Made by a program: the position numbers and the translations under genes. This document shows positions 6,758 through 15,990 of a stretch of DNA of 64,000 bases, piece by piece. The notes below the pieces were generated by a model. The model was not told the origin of the DNA, did not search any database, and saw nothing but the letters and a program-made list of their open reading frames with translations. The DNA lies in assembly GCA_016722505.1 (NCBI GenBank), contig JADKJH010000004.1:251356-315355 (forward strand). The letters run 5' to 3'. The stretch is from Holophagaceae bacterium. Lineage in GTDB: Bacteria; Acidobacteriota; Holophagae; Holophagales; Holophagaceae. The stretch's first letter is position 1. Every line of letters begins with the position of its first letter.

Positions 6758-8522
6758 TTAGGCTTTAGGGCTGGGCTTCTGGAAGTGGAAGCGCCTGGGC
6801 ATCATGCAGAGGAGCATCAGCGCGCCTTGCGAGGCGCAGAAGGCCGACAGGGCGACGAAGGCCGAGTCCATGAAGCCGTAGGAGTGCAGGCCCACGCCCA
6901 GCATGTTCACGCCGAACCAGGAGAAGGCTGGTGATGACGTTGCCGAAGATGGCCATGGTCATGATGCCGCGGTCCCGGGCCATGCCAGACCAGCGGGCAT
7001 GGAGGATAATCGCGTTCCAGAGGACGATGAACAGCGCGCCATTTTCTTTGGGGTCCCAGCCCCAGAACCGCCCCCAGGACTGGTCGGCCCAGATGCCGCC
7101 CAACACAGTGCCCACGAAACTGAACAGCAGCGAGAAGCAGATGATGCCGTAGGCCATGCCCACCAGAGCCTTGCCGGTCTCAGGATCGGGATCGGGAGCG
7201 ATGTGCTTCCACAGGGTGTAGGCGATGGCGATGGCGCCCGCCAGGAAGGTGCCGCTGTAGCCGATGGTGATGGTCACCACGTGGGTGGCCAGCCAGAAGT
7301 TGGAATCCAGCACCGCACGCATCATTTCCATGGTGTCGCCCTCGGCCAAATGCTGGGCCACGATGAGCGATCCGAAACCCGCAGCGGTGGCCACGGCGGT
7401 TCCAAAGCCCTTCTTGTACAACCTTTCCAGCACGATGCCCAGCACCACGGCGCCCCAACCCACGAAGACCGCGGAGGAGTAAAGGTTGGTGACGGGCGGG
7501 CGGCCTTGAAGGATGACGCGGAAAGCCAGGCCGGCGGTATGCACCACGGCTCCGGCCACAAGCAGGGCGAAGGCGCTGGGTTGGAGCAATTCCGGCTTCC
7601 AGAGCCAGGACACAAAGATCATCAACAAGGCCAGGACGTAAATGATCATGCCCACGTAGAAAGGTTGCGCGCGATTGAACGTGATTTCGTTATTCGCATG
7701 GCTCATAGCTTCAGGCCGCAGGCTGGTAACGAGGTTCGAGAATTCCGTGGTGCTGCTGTTGAAGGCTGCTGCATCCTGCGCGCCATAAGCGGCTGCGATG
7801 CGGGACATAGGTTCAAGGCCAGGATGAAGGGGTTGGCCCATGGCACCGGCCTGCAAGGCTTCGCCGACACTTTCCCAGGCATCGGCCTTTTGTCCAGCCA
7901 GGGGAGGCAGAATGCGGAACATCGCCAGTTGGGTTAATGCGCTGTGCATTTCCGCGGCCTGGGGGGCGGCAACGGCCTGCAACTGAACCGCGAGGCCCGG
8001 TGTCCCCGCGAGCTGCAAGGTATTTTTCAGCCGGAAATACATGTAGACGCGTTCGAAAAGATTGACCACGGCGGACTGGAACCGCGTGCGCTGCTTGGCC
8101 TCGATGGGTTGCGCGACCTTGGCCTGTTTTTCAAGCTCGTCAATGTGTGGAGCCAGGGTCGCGAAGCTGAAGTAGCGGTCCGAGGTCTGCTTCAGGCCGA
8201 TGAGCCCGAGCACGTCAGGATCATTGATTACGAATATCGGCTGGCGATCCGCCACTTCGGGACGGAACATCAGGTCCAGGATCCATTGGTCGGCTGTGAT
8301 GGTCTTGCCCTCAAAGCGGAAGCTCTGTTGGCTGCGGATCAACAGCAGCGTATTCCTGGCTACGGAATCCAGGGGCTTGACGCGGCCCCCTTCAAGGATC
8401 GGAAGCTTGGCGAAAGCGCTTACATCGAATCCGTTGACTTTGCTCTGGGGCATGGCTGCGAAAACAGCCGCGAACAGAGCTACCACACCCACAATCCAGG
8501 GAAGCAGTTTGGTGAGTTTCAT
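6758..8522 (-). pseudogene. ccsA: Cytochrome c biogenesis protein CcsA/CcsB-type, apparent frameshift near C-terminus
   Basis: Haem-handling System II protein. Residues 1 to about 290 form an extended periplasmic/N-terminal part (ILEGGRVKPLDSVAR). The remainder is the multi-span CcsA domain with the WWD-type signature WGRFWGWDPKENGAL and conserved His residues (HVVTITIGYSG, ILHARWSG). Around 6925-6929 one extra base shifts the frame. The uncorrected frame ends in Arg/Leu-rich nonsense at 6765. Dropping one base restores SFSWFGVNMLGVGLHSYGF and a stop at 6758-6760, giving about 587 residues. That tail is the expected family C-terminus, so the gene is probably intact in the organism. Start overlaps the resB stop (ATGA). 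Confidence 0.85.
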
Positions 8523-9679
8523 GACACCTTCTCCTGCCGTTTTTTAAGCGAACGGCGCAACATGATGGCGAAGTGCACCAGGAGACCGATGGTCACCAGG
8601 ACGCAGGAAATATAGGGCAGCAACCAGCCTGGGTTTTCGACAACCTGCAAGATTGAAAGGGTGTCGCCTTTGCCAAAGCTGGCCTGGTAGAAGGTCCGGC
8701 CCTCATAGCGCAAGGGCTGGTTCATGTAGATCAGTACATCCCGCGACTCTCCCTTGGAGGGATTGGAGATCTGCACAAGGCTGGAGAAGTTCTTGGGGAT
8801 TTCCGTCCCGGCGTACTTGTCGTGGCTGAATTTCTTCAGGGTCAAAGCATAGGGAAGGTAATGGCGCGTGGGGCGGATGGAAAGGGTGTAGGTGTGGCCT
8901 TCGTGGGTGAAGGATTGAGGCGCGCCCAAGGCGATGGACGCCAGCCAGACACCATAGCTGCGGCCAGAGACCACCGGTTCGAAGAGAACGGAGGTGTTGT
9001 TCATTTCATTCTCATTGGATGAGATAGCCCGTTCCTCGATCTTGACGGAAGGGCCGATGCCCATGGTCGCGATGGATGGAGGATCCACAGGGCTGCGGTT
9101 CGTCAGCTCGGCGTTGGGGAAAAAGTGCTTCACGTTCAGGGTGATGGGGCTGCCCGGCAGGTTCACGCTGCTGGATTTCGCCAGCACGGTCGCGGGAACC
9201 GCAAAAACTTCATCAAATGCCGGATCAGTCACGTCCACGATGGCGAGTTCCATGGAGCGGGAGTTTTCCACGTAGTTGACGGTCTGTCCCTGCTCAATGG
9301 CCATGCGGTCATCCACCTGCAAAGCGGCTGATACGAACTCTGCTGATACCAGCAAAATCAGGCCGATGTGAACCAGCCACAGGCCAGCCTTGGCCCAAGT
9401 GAGCTTAAGGCGTTTGAAGGTGGAGGCCAGCAAGTTTAAGGTCAGGACGAAGCCTACGAGCGATCCCCCGGGGAAGACCGGAATGATCCAAGTGGACCCT
9501 TCGGGGCCCCACCAGACGAGGAAGCTGCGCATGTACATGTTGACGGCGCCATAGGTGCCCAAAGGCACCTGGGCCAGGGTGCATAGCAGCACCAGGATCA
9601 TGAGCAATGCCAGAGAAGCGATGGTGAGCTGGAACGAGGAAATGAAGTCCCAGGCCTTCAGAAGGTATTTGTTAGTCAA
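8519..9679 (-). CDS. resB: ResB-like cytochrome c biogenesis protein
   Basis: Protein of 386 residues with three N-terminal membrane helices (LTIASLALLMILVLLCTLAQ, GSLVGFVLTLNLLAS, GLWLVHIGLILLVSAEFV), a large periplasmic domain and a final helix (LLPYISCVLVTIGLLVHFAI). This is the ResB/Ccs1 topology. ResB with CcsA forms the System II complex that exports haem and attaches it to apocytochromes c. Together with the di-haem peroxidase at 28.6 kb it indicates a c-type cytochrome-based respiratory chain. It overlaps ccsA by ATGA and the upstream lipoprotein gene by eight bases. Confidence 0.88.
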   Translation of the reverse strand: MTNKYLLKAWDFISSFQLTIASLALLMILVLLCTLAQVPLGTYGAVNMYMRSFLVWWGPEGSTWIIPVFPGGSLVGFVLTLNLLASTFKRLKLTWAKAGLWLVHIGLILLVSAEFVSAALQVDDRMAIEQGQTVNYVENSRSMELAIVDVTDPAFDEVFAVPATVLAKSSSVNLPGSPITLNVKHFFPNAELTNRSPVDPPSIATMGIGPSVKIEERAISSNENEMNNTSVLFEPVVSGRSYGVWLASIALGAPQSFTHEGHTYTLSIRPTRHYLPYALTLKKFSHDKYAGTEIPKNFSSLVQISNPSKGESRDVLIYMNQPLRYEGRTFYQASFGKGDTLSILQVVENPGWLLPYISCVLVTIGLLVHFAIMLRRSLKKRQEKVS

Positions 9680-10298
9680 GGTGAATGCTCCCGATGAGAC
9701 GCATGAAGTCCGGCTCGGCTTTTCCCACGGGCTCCGTATCGCCGACGAGTTTCAGGAACCAGGTGTTCCCGTCGCTGGTGGAAATGAGGCCTGCCACCAT
9801 GCGGGTCTTGGTTTGGCCTTCACTGGTGAAGTCGAACACTGAGACTACGCCGGCTTTCGAATTGACCGTTTTGCGTGCGGCGGCCAAGGCTTTTTCATCT
9901 ATGGGGCCGAGCCCGATCTGGCCGCGCCAACGATTGACATTGCTGAGTTCTCCGCCTGCTGTTCCAGGCAGCACCACCACGGAGGCATCAACTTTTCCAG
10001 GGAAAGGTGCCTTCAGTGTGGCGAAGCGCATGCCTCCCGCTTCACCTTCGGTCCAGCCCTTGGGCAGCGTCCATTTCAAAGCGCCTTGGCCCGTAGGGCG
10101 GGGTGGGGTGGGCATATCGCCATTTGGCGCGCCCATGCCCGGGGGGGGCATTCCCGCTGGTGCCGAAGGCATGCCAGTGGGCGCCACTTCCTTTGGCACG
10201 CGGTAACGGGTGGCTTTTTCCTGTTGGCAACCAAGTGCCAACAGGACCAAGGGAACGGCCACAAGGATGGCTGGCCTGGTTGAAGTTCTGATTCGCAA
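9672..10298 (-). CDS. Putative lipoprotein upstream of resB-ccsA
   Basis: 208 residues if the TTG at 10296-10298 is used. A GGAGG at 10308-10312 stands nine bases before it and no similar site serves the upstream ATG at 10355. The N-terminus is a lipoprotein signal (AILVAVPLVLLALGC, Cys at the lipobox). A Pro/Gly/Met-rich linker follows, then a domain ending DGNTWFLKLVGDTEPVGKAEP and DFMRLIGSIHLD. The family is not recognised. Tight overlap with resB makes it part of the cytochrome c maturation operon, so a periplasmic helper role is possible but unproven. Confidence 0.7.
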   Translation of the reverse strand: MRIRTSTRPAILVAVPLVLLALGCQQEKATRYRVPKEVAPTGMPSAPAGMPPPGMGAPNGDMPTPPRPTGQGALKWTLPKGWTEGEAGGMRFATLKAPFPGKVDASVVVLPGTAGGELSNVNRWRGQIGLGPIDEKALAAARKTVNSKAGVVSVFDFTSEGQTKTRMVAGLISTSDGNTWFLKLVGDTEPVGKAEPDFMRLIGSIHLD

Positions 10299-10609
10299 TG
10301 TGAAGCTCCTCCGGGTTGATCGCTCGGGGTCCAGCGATTCGATGCCTATTAACAAGCTATAGGGTACCGTTGGTCTCCCCAGACTTCCGGTGATTTTGTG
10401 CTCAATTGTGTTCGAGGCTTGCCCAAGCGGTTTGATGGGCTGTCTGAGCGGGTGCCCGGGGCATCTCAGCTGGATTCAAGTGTCATGGATTCGTTACCGA
10501 TTCCGCAGGCGGGATGAGGCATATTCAGGATGGGTTTCGGTCGTGAAATTTAGTCCTGCTGTAGCTCCTAAGGTGGACTTGGCATCCCATTCCAGCTGAT
10601 GCTGAAGGC
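10299..10609. other. Intergenic region between divergent lipoprotein and cysteine desulfurase genes
   Basis: About 310 bases between divergently transcribed genes, expected to hold both promoters. The Shine-Dalgarno of the lipoprotein gene is visible at 10308-10312 on the minus strand. No RNA gene, clear repeat or convincing sigma-70 box could be identified by eye. A short reading frame at 10390-10599 looks non-coding. Confidence 0.4.
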
Positions 10610-11761
10610 ATGATCGTCTACCTGGACAATAATGCCACCACGCGGCTTGCTCCCGAAGCACTGGAGGCCATGCTGCCTTTTTTACAAGAAAGTTACGGGA
10701 ACGCGGGTTCGGGCCATGTTCTGGGGCACCTGAGCGAAGGCGCCGTGGTGCAGGCCAGGGATCAGGTGGCAGCCCTGCTGGGCTGTTCCCCAGCGGAAAT
10801 CCTGTTCAACAGCGGTGGAACTGAAGGCATCAATCACGCCTTCCGGGGTGTGTTCGAAGCCTTCCCGAAGAAGCGGCATTTCGTTGTCAGCGCGGTGGAA
10901 CATCCAGCGGTGATGGCGGTGTGCGAGTGGCTGAAACTGAATGGCGCCGAAGTCACGGTGGTAGGCGTGGACGATGAAGGGCGGTTGGATCTGGCTGCGC
11001 TGGAAGCATCCATCCGGCCGGATACGGCGCTGGTTTCCCTCATGGCCGCCAACAATGAAAGCGGCGTTTTATTTCCATTAGAGAAGCTGGCTCAGATCGT
11101 CAAGGGGAAAGGGGCGCTGCTGCACGTGGATGCCACCCAGGCCATCGGGAAAGCTGCGCTGGATCTCGCGCGATTGCCCATAGACCTGCTTAATGGCAGC
11201 GGCCACAAATTCCATGGACCGAAAGGCACGGGCGTTTTGTTCATCCGGCGGGGATTACGGTTGAAGCCATTCATGCTAGGCGGCCATCAAGAACGCGGGC
11301 GGCGTGGTGGAACCGAAAACGTGCCTGGCATCGTCGGGCTGGGCAAGGCCTGTGAAATGGCACTGACACATCTTCCGCATGTGGTTGCCATGAGCGAGTT
11401 GCGGGATCAGCTTGAATCAGCCATTCAATCAACAATTCCCGACGTTCATATCCACGGCGCGGGTGCCTCCCGACTTCCCAATACATCGTTCATGGGGTTC
11501 CAGGGGCTGGAAGGCGAGGCTTTGTTGTTGAAGCTCAGTGAGCGGGGCGTCTGCGTTTCCACGGGCAGCGCATGCACCACGGGGCAGAAAGAACCCAGCC
11601 ACGTGCTGCGGGCCATGAACGTACCCAAGGGCTACGCGATGGGCACGATCCGCATCTCCCTTAGCCGGTACACGACTGCGGAAGAGATTCAAAAAGTTTC
11701 TGGAATGCTGCCTGGCATCGTGGAAGACCTGCGGCGTTCGGATCTCTTCGCAAGGGTTTGA
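10610..11761 (+). CDS. Cysteine desulfurase (NifS/IscS-like)
   Basis: PLP-dependent class V aminotransferase-fold enzyme of 383 residues. Features in order: YLDNNATTRLAP at the N-terminus, SGGTEGIN and the VEHPAV His, the PLP lysine in GSGHKFHGPKGTG, GGHQERGRRGGTENVPG, and the loop cysteine in VSTGSACTTGQKEPSHVL. It mobilises sulfur from cysteine for Fe-S cluster or thio-cofactor synthesis. It stands alone, without iscU or iscR neighbours. The Cys-loop wording is that of the NifS/IscS group rather than SufS. It ends four bases from the convergent gene. Confidence 0.9.
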   Translation: MIVYLDNNATTRLAPEALEAMLPFLQESYGNAGSGHVLGHLSEGAVVQARDQVAALLGCSPAEILFNSGGTEGINHAFRGVFEAFPKKRHFVVSAVEHPAVMAVCEWLKLNGAEVTVVGVDDEGRLDLAALEASIRPDTALVSLMAANNESGVLFPLEKLAQIVKGKGALLHVDATQAIGKAALDLARLPIDLLNGSGHKFHGPKGTGVLFIRRGLRLKPFMLGGHQERGRRGGTENVPGIVGLGKACEMALTHLPHVVAMSELRDQLESAIQSTIPDVHIHGAGASRLPNTSFMGFQGLEGEALLLKLSERGVCVSTGSACTTGQKEPSHVLRAMNVPKGYAMGTIRISLSRYTTAEEIQKVSGMLPGIVEDLRRSDLFARV

Positions 11762-11765
11762 GTTT

Positions 11766-12635
11766 TCATCTGTGACGGTTGGATGGCCGCAGTTCCAGAT
11801 TGTCGAGTTGGTCATCTGTCCAGGTGGCCGCCAGTTCCTGCCCATCTTCTCCCCTGAAGGTCATGATTCGAGAGCGTCTGAAGGGAGATTGAAAGGTGTG
11901 GATGCTGAATTCGTGGGCTCCTTCCAGAGGTTTGGCGGGGAGAGTCCCTAAGGTTGGACGCAAGGCCTTCATGGATTCCAGAAAGCCGGTTTCGCTTGGG
12001 TAGCGCGAGCGCAAGCCTGGTTCTCGACGGTAGAGCGCCATGGCATTGGTGTCATCTCCACATTGGAGCATCAGCTTCCGGAAGTTGTCCCATTCACGCA
12101 GCTTCTTGATGGCATTGGCATTCTTTCGCGCGGTCCGGAGGGCTTTTTTGTCCTCCCCAAAGAAAATGCGGTCGATCCCCTCGCCTTGGATGGGTCCGGC
12201 AAACGCACCACCACGGATGTTCACCAGCATCCAGGCGCCCCCCAAACCTTGGATAGAAGCCGCGGCCTCACCGGGATCCGAGTCGGGCGAATAGGTGGGG
12301 CCTTCAGGTGGCTCATGGGGCGGTAGATCCCCAACCCTGGTCCGCCAGGTGCGGACTGTGTCCAGAAAATCCTGATCACTTGCGTAGATGTTCGCCAAGG
12401 CTGGGTTTTTAACGAAGAGATCCCTGGCGCCTTCGTCGGTTTGCAAGCGGGCATGAACGGCGCAGACCGCTGGCCATACCTGAGCCCGGTGGCGCAGGGC
12501 CAGGCTGCCGATGGTGGCGGTCATCAGGATCGGAAGGCCGAACACCACTCCAATTCCAACCAGAGCCCATTTGAGCCATGGCCTTCTGGAGCCTTGACGG
12601 GCCACACCAGTGTTATCCCAACTGGAATCGCGCAT
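11766..12635 (-). CDS. Single-span membrane-anchored protein, unknown function
   Basis: 289 residues from the ATG at 12633-12635, which has AGGGGA five bases upstream. An alternative start at 12665 would add ten residues. There is one N-terminal helix (WALVGIGVVFGLPILMTATI) followed by an extracytoplasmic domain with two related halves: LFVKNPALANIYASDQDFLD and later ALYRREPGLRSRYPSETGFL, each followed by a Trp/Leu and Pro-containing segment. This suggests an internal duplication. No known family is recognised. Confidence 0.6.
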   Translation of the reverse strand: MRDSSWDNTGVARQGSRRPWLKWALVGIGVVFGLPILMTATIGSLALRHRAQVWPAVCAVHARLQTDEGARDLFVKNPALANIYASDQDFLDTVRTWRTRVGDLPPHEPPEGPTYSPDSDPGEAAASIQGLGGAWMLVNIRGGAFAGPIQGEGIDRIFFGEDKKALRTARKNANAIKKLREWDNFRKLMLQCGDDTNAMALYRREPGLRSRYPSETGFLESMKALRPTLGTLPAKPLEGAHEFSIHTFQSPFRRSRIMTFRGEDGQELAATWTDDQLDNLELRPSNRHR

Positions 12636-12698
12636 GGAGATCCCCTGGGCTGATGTACGTTCCAACGCGTCCGACGCTTAGATCCCAGCCTATTAAAC

Positions 12699-13730
12699 TT
12701 AGGCGGTGGTAAGGATCGCTTCAGAACAGGTGGCCACGCGGGAAAGGGCCCCCTTGACTTCGCTGGCTTCGATATCGCGATGGGTGATGAAGCGCAGGGA
12801 CGAGCCCACACTGGTGACCAGGACACCACGGTCTTTCAGCAACTCCGTGGCCTTGGGCACGGATACCACGGGTACCAGGAGGATATTTGTCTCTGGCGTT
12901 TCCAGCCGGAAGCCAAGGTTCCGCAGGCCGATGGCAAGTTCGCTGGCTTTGGCGTGGTCCTCGGGTATGCGTGGCAGATAGTCCAGCGCCACCAAACCAG
13001 CGGCTGCCATGATGCCCCCCTGGCGCACACCGCCACCCAGCATCTTGCGGCTGCGGCGGGCTTCTTCGATTTTGTCCTTGGTGCCCGCCAGCAGCGATCC
13101 CATGGGTGCGCCAAGGCCGTTGCTCAGGCACACGCTCACGGTATCCGCGCCTTCTGTCAGCTCAGGTAGCGATGCACCCAAGAAAGCGGCCGCATGCCAA
13201 AGCCGCGCGCCGTCCAGATGCACCGCGAGCTTTTTTTCCTGCGCTGAATGCGTCAGATCGCGGTGGTCCTGAAGGCTCAGACAGGTGCCCCCGGCGAAAT
13301 TGTGGGTGTTCTCCAAGCAAAGCAGGCTGGTGCGCAATGTGTAGTAAGGGCCGCTGCTTCCGGCGGCCTTGCGCACTTGGTCGGCGGTGATGTGGCCGGG
13401 CTTTCCGTTCCAAGGCAAGGCTTCGGGCATGCCGCCTGCGAGCCAAGCTGCGGTGCCCAATTCGGAACCCAGCACGTGGGCCTGGGCGGGGGCCAGGAAG
13501 CGGTCGCCGCGGCGCAGGTGCAGCATCATGGCGATGCCGTTGGCCATGCAGCCCGTGGGGGTCCACAGCGCGGCTTCCTTGCCCAGCAGCTCGGCCACCC
13601 GCCGCTCCAGACGATCCAGCGTGGGGTCCCGTTCGAGCACATCATCCCCGACCTCTGCATCCGCCATGGCGCGCCGCATTTCGGGGGAAGGCTTGGTAAC
13701 GGTGTCAGAGCGGAAATCGAGGAGTTTCAT
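12699..13730 (-). CDS. Threonine aldolase family protein lacking the PLP lysine
   Basis: 343 residues from MKLLDFRSDTVTKPS. The fold-type I hallmarks of low-specificity L-threonine aldolase are clear: FRSDTVTKPSPEMR, EVGDDV, CLENTHNFAGGT and VHLDGARLWHAA. In the family the next motif is CLSKGLGAPxGS, whose Lys binds PLP; here it reads CLSNGLGAPMGS. Asn204 is encoded by AAC (minus-strand complement of 13119-13121). Everything around it is intact. Either this is an inactive or repurposed homologue, or a single wrong base (AAG to AAC). The reaction would be threonine to glycine plus acetaldehyde if the lysine is really there. Confidence 0.85.
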   Translation of the reverse strand: MKLLDFRSDTVTKPSPEMRRAMADAEVGDDVLERDPTLDRLERRVAELLGKEAALWTPTGCMANGIAMMLHLRRGDRFLAPAQAHVLGSELGTAAWLAGGMPEALPWNGKPGHITADQVRKAAGSSGPYYTLRTSLLCLENTHNFAGGTCLSLQDHRDLTHSAQEKKLAVHLDGARLWHAAAFLGASLPELTEGADTVSVCLSNGLGAPMGSLLAGTKDKIEEARRSRKMLGGGVRQGGIMAAAGLVALDYLPRIPEDHAKASELAIGLRNLGFRLETPETNILLVPVVSVPKATELLKDRGVLVTSVGSSLRFITHRDIEASEVKGALSRVATCSEAILTTA

Positions 13731-13759
13731 GACGGGAATTGAATCACGGAGATTCGAAG

Positions 13760-13786
13760 TTGACACAGTCTAGTTTGCAATACAGA
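13760..13786 (+). promoter_or_regulatory. Possible sigma-70-type promoter
   Basis: A perfect TTGACA at 13760-13765 is followed after 15 bases by TACAGA (13781-13786), ahead of the AAGGAG and ATG at 13808. The spacing is shorter than the usual 17, so support is modest. Confidence 0.35.
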
Positions 13787-13807
13787 CTTGTCTTCAAGGA
13801 GTATCCA

Positions 13808-14602
13808 ATGACACCCGACGCATTGCTTGAAGATCTGGAACACAGGAAAAACCTTGCTGGAGAACTCGCTCGCTATGCCGATGGACGGCAGGGTCTTGGC
13901 CTTGGCACCGCCCTGGCTGGACTGCTGGCCCTGTTGGATCCCGTGCTGATCTGGCTCGGGTCGGATCAACTGGTGTGCTACAGCCACCAGCACGCCACAC
14001 GTGCGCATTTCTGGGAATTCTACGCTCCGCTCATGGCCCTGTTCATTACAGCCATCGCGCTGGTGAACGCCTTCATCTGGCTGTTGCTCAAGGACCCCCT
14101 GCAGGTCCGGCTCTACCGCAGCCATGGTGAGGCCCGCAGCGCCATGCCTGCCTGGGAGGTGCGGGTGGGTATGGTGCTGTTAGGGGTCCTTGGCTGTGTG
14201 GGGTTCTGGATCGGTGGGAGCGTGCTGCTAGCAATGAGGGTCTCGCCAGGCCCAGAGTTATCACCTGCCAGCCTCTGGGGTGTCTCCATGTTGAAGCTCG
14301 TGGCCACCGTAGCTCTGCTCGGCACGGCTGTGCTGGTCGCCGCCGCCTGGCGCCGTGTGCGGGGTTGGCGGAACTGGCTGGGATGGATTTCTCTTTGCGC
14401 GCCCTTCTTGTTCTTTGCGTCTGCACCGCTCCTCGATAACCGGCACCCAAGCCTCTTCGCTGTAATTTTGCAGGCGGTATTGTTTGCGGGTCTCTTGTAC
14501 CTGCCTTTCCTGGCACTTTTCGTCGGACTGTTGGACCATCTGCGCTACCGGCGGCTGTTGAAACAGCTCGGCGCCCTGACAACAATCGAGGAGCAGCCGT
14601 GA
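13808..14602 (+). CDS. Polytopic membrane protein paired with a winged-helix regulator
   Basis: 264 residues from the ATG with AAGGAG six bases upstream. After a charged helical start (DALLEDLEHRKNLAGELARYADG) there are about six or seven hydrophobic helices and a short cytoplasmic tail. The family is not recognised. The stop overlaps the start of a winged-helix regulator (GTGA), a pairing common for membrane proteins controlled by, or sensing with, a small HTH protein. Possible roles in envelope stress or drug response are speculation. Confidence 0.65.
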   Translation: MTPDALLEDLEHRKNLAGELARYADGRQGLGLGTALAGLLALLDPVLIWLGSDQLVCYSHQHATRAHFWEFYAPLMALFITAIALVNAFIWLLLKDPLQVRLYRSHGEARSAMPAWEVRVGMVLLGVLGCVGFWIGGSVLLAMRVSPGPELSPASLWGVSMLKLVATVALLGTAVLVAAAWRRVRGWRNWLGWISLCAPFLFFASAPLLDNRHPSLFAVILQAVLFAGLLYLPFLALFVGLLDHLRYRRLLKQLGALTTIEEQP

Positions 14603-14919
14603 ACAAGCCGGAGCAGCTCAAGGCGATCCTCGACCTGGACCGGCTGGTGCACGAACCCGCGCGACTGGCCATCCTCATGGTGCTTTCCGGCGCTGAATGG
14701 GTGGAGTTCAAGCTGTTGGAGGAACTCACGCGCCTTACCAAGGGCAATCTCAGCAGCCATCTCGCGAAACTGGAGGATGCGGGTTACGTGGTAATCGACA
14801 AAGGCTATCGCGGGAAGATCCCGCTAACGAAGGCATCTCTCACGGTTTTCGGGCGGAAGGCCTTGGCGGAGCACTGGGAACGGCTGAAGCGGGCAGCGCC
14901 TCAGGGCCGCAAAGGGTGA
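14599..14919 (+). CDS. Winged-helix transcriptional regulator (HTH_34/MarR-like)
   Basis: 106 residues, GTG start overlapping the preceding stop, with GAGG upstream. HEPARLAILMVLSGAEWVEF, the recognition-helix region TKGNLSSHLAKLEDAGYV and the wing VVIDKGYRGKIPLTKASLT are typical of the PF13601-type winged helix proteins. It likely controls its own operon with the upstream membrane protein; no operator could be identified. Confidence 0.85.
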   Translation: MNKPEQLKAILDLDRLVHEPARLAILMVLSGAEWVEFKLLEELTRLTKGNLSSHLAKLEDAGYVVIDKGYRGKIPLTKASLTVFGRKALAEHWERLKRAAPQGRKG

Positions 14920-14984
14920 GGCGGTCTTCCATGGAGTGAAGCAACTGAACATTCATGGGAGACTGGAGGTTTCACGAGGGGTTC

Positions 14985-15863
14985 ATGCAGCTTTGGCACG
15001 CGATTCTACTGGGGCTCATCCAGGGGCTTACTGAATTTCTACCGGTTTCCTCGACGGCTCATTTGACGCTGGCTGAACATTTATTGCTGGGTCGCGGAAT
15101 GCCGTTGGCTTTTGACGTGCTATTGCATGTAGGCACGCTGCTAGCCCTCTGTGTCTATTTCCATAAAGAACTGGCGCAGGTGGCCATGGGCATCCTGGGC
15201 AAGGATGCGGAGGGCCGCAAGCTGGCGCTATGGCTGTTCATCGCCATGATTCCCACGGGTATTTTCGGGCTTGCGACCAAAGGCTTCAAAGAGACCGCCA
15301 AACAACATCTATGGGTCTATGGAATAGGTCTGTTGGTGACCGCCCTGATGCTGTTCATGGCGAACGAGCGCAGCAAGAAACAGGCGGGTCGCGAGATTGA
15401 TGCATTGACCGCGAAGGACGCCCTGGCCATTGGCGCCATTCAGGGGCTCGGTGGCGGGTTTGGCCTCAGCCGCAGTGGTTCTACGATTTCTGTGGGCGTG
15501 TTCAGCGGACTTAAGCTGCCGTCTTCCACCCGCTTCAGTTTTCTGCTGGGCATTCCCACCATCGCTGCGGCCGCCTTGGTGGAGGCCAAGGATCTGGTGA
15601 AACCCATGGTGAAACATCTGCCGATGCCTAGTGAGATGCAATTCCCGGCCGGCTCCATCAATCCGGCGCTCGCGTGCTTTGTAGGCGTGGTGGTTGCCGC
15701 GGTGTCAGGTTATTTTGCGATTGGCCTCCTGGACCGCTTCACCCGTTCTCCAAGGCTGAACGGATTCGCCTTCTATTGCCTTTGCATGGGGCTGGCGATG
15801 GTCATACTTGGGACCGTGGGCGTAGATGGATTCTTCTACGCGACGACCATGCAGCATCCGTAA
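14985..15863 (+). CDS. uppP: Undecaprenyl-diphosphatase
   Basis: 292 residues from the ATG that follows GAGGGG (an in-frame ATG at 14955 lacks a good site). Contains the BacA/UppP signatures: GLIQGLTEFLPVSSTAHL at the N-terminus and GLGGGFGLSRSGSTISVG (Arg and Ser of the active site) mid-protein, with eight predicted membrane helices. It recycles the lipid carrier for cell-wall synthesis by dephosphorylating undecaprenyl diphosphate. Overexpression of the family is known to give bacitracin tolerance. Confidence 0.93.
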   Translation: MQLWHAILLGLIQGLTEFLPVSSTAHLTLAEHLLLGRGMPLAFDVLLHVGTLLALCVYFHKELAQVAMGILGKDAEGRKLALWLFIAMIPTGIFGLATKGFKETAKQHLWVYGIGLLVTALMLFMANERSKKQAGREIDALTAKDALAIGAIQGLGGGFGLSRSGSTISVGVFSGLKLPSSTRFSFLLGIPTIAAAALVEAKDLVKPMVKHLPMPSEMQFPAGSINPALACFVGVVVAAVSGYFAIGLLDRFTRSPRLNGFAFYCLCMGLAMVILGTVGVDGFFYATTMQHP

Positions 15864-15990
15864 GCAGACAGCTTCCCGCTGATCCCGGACGCCCTTCCGC
15901 TCGCCGATCCAGGCTGGCCGTTGGCCGATGGACGTATGGAAGGATGCGTTTCTTCCCTAGACTGGCTTTATTGCTTCTATAGGAGTTTTC

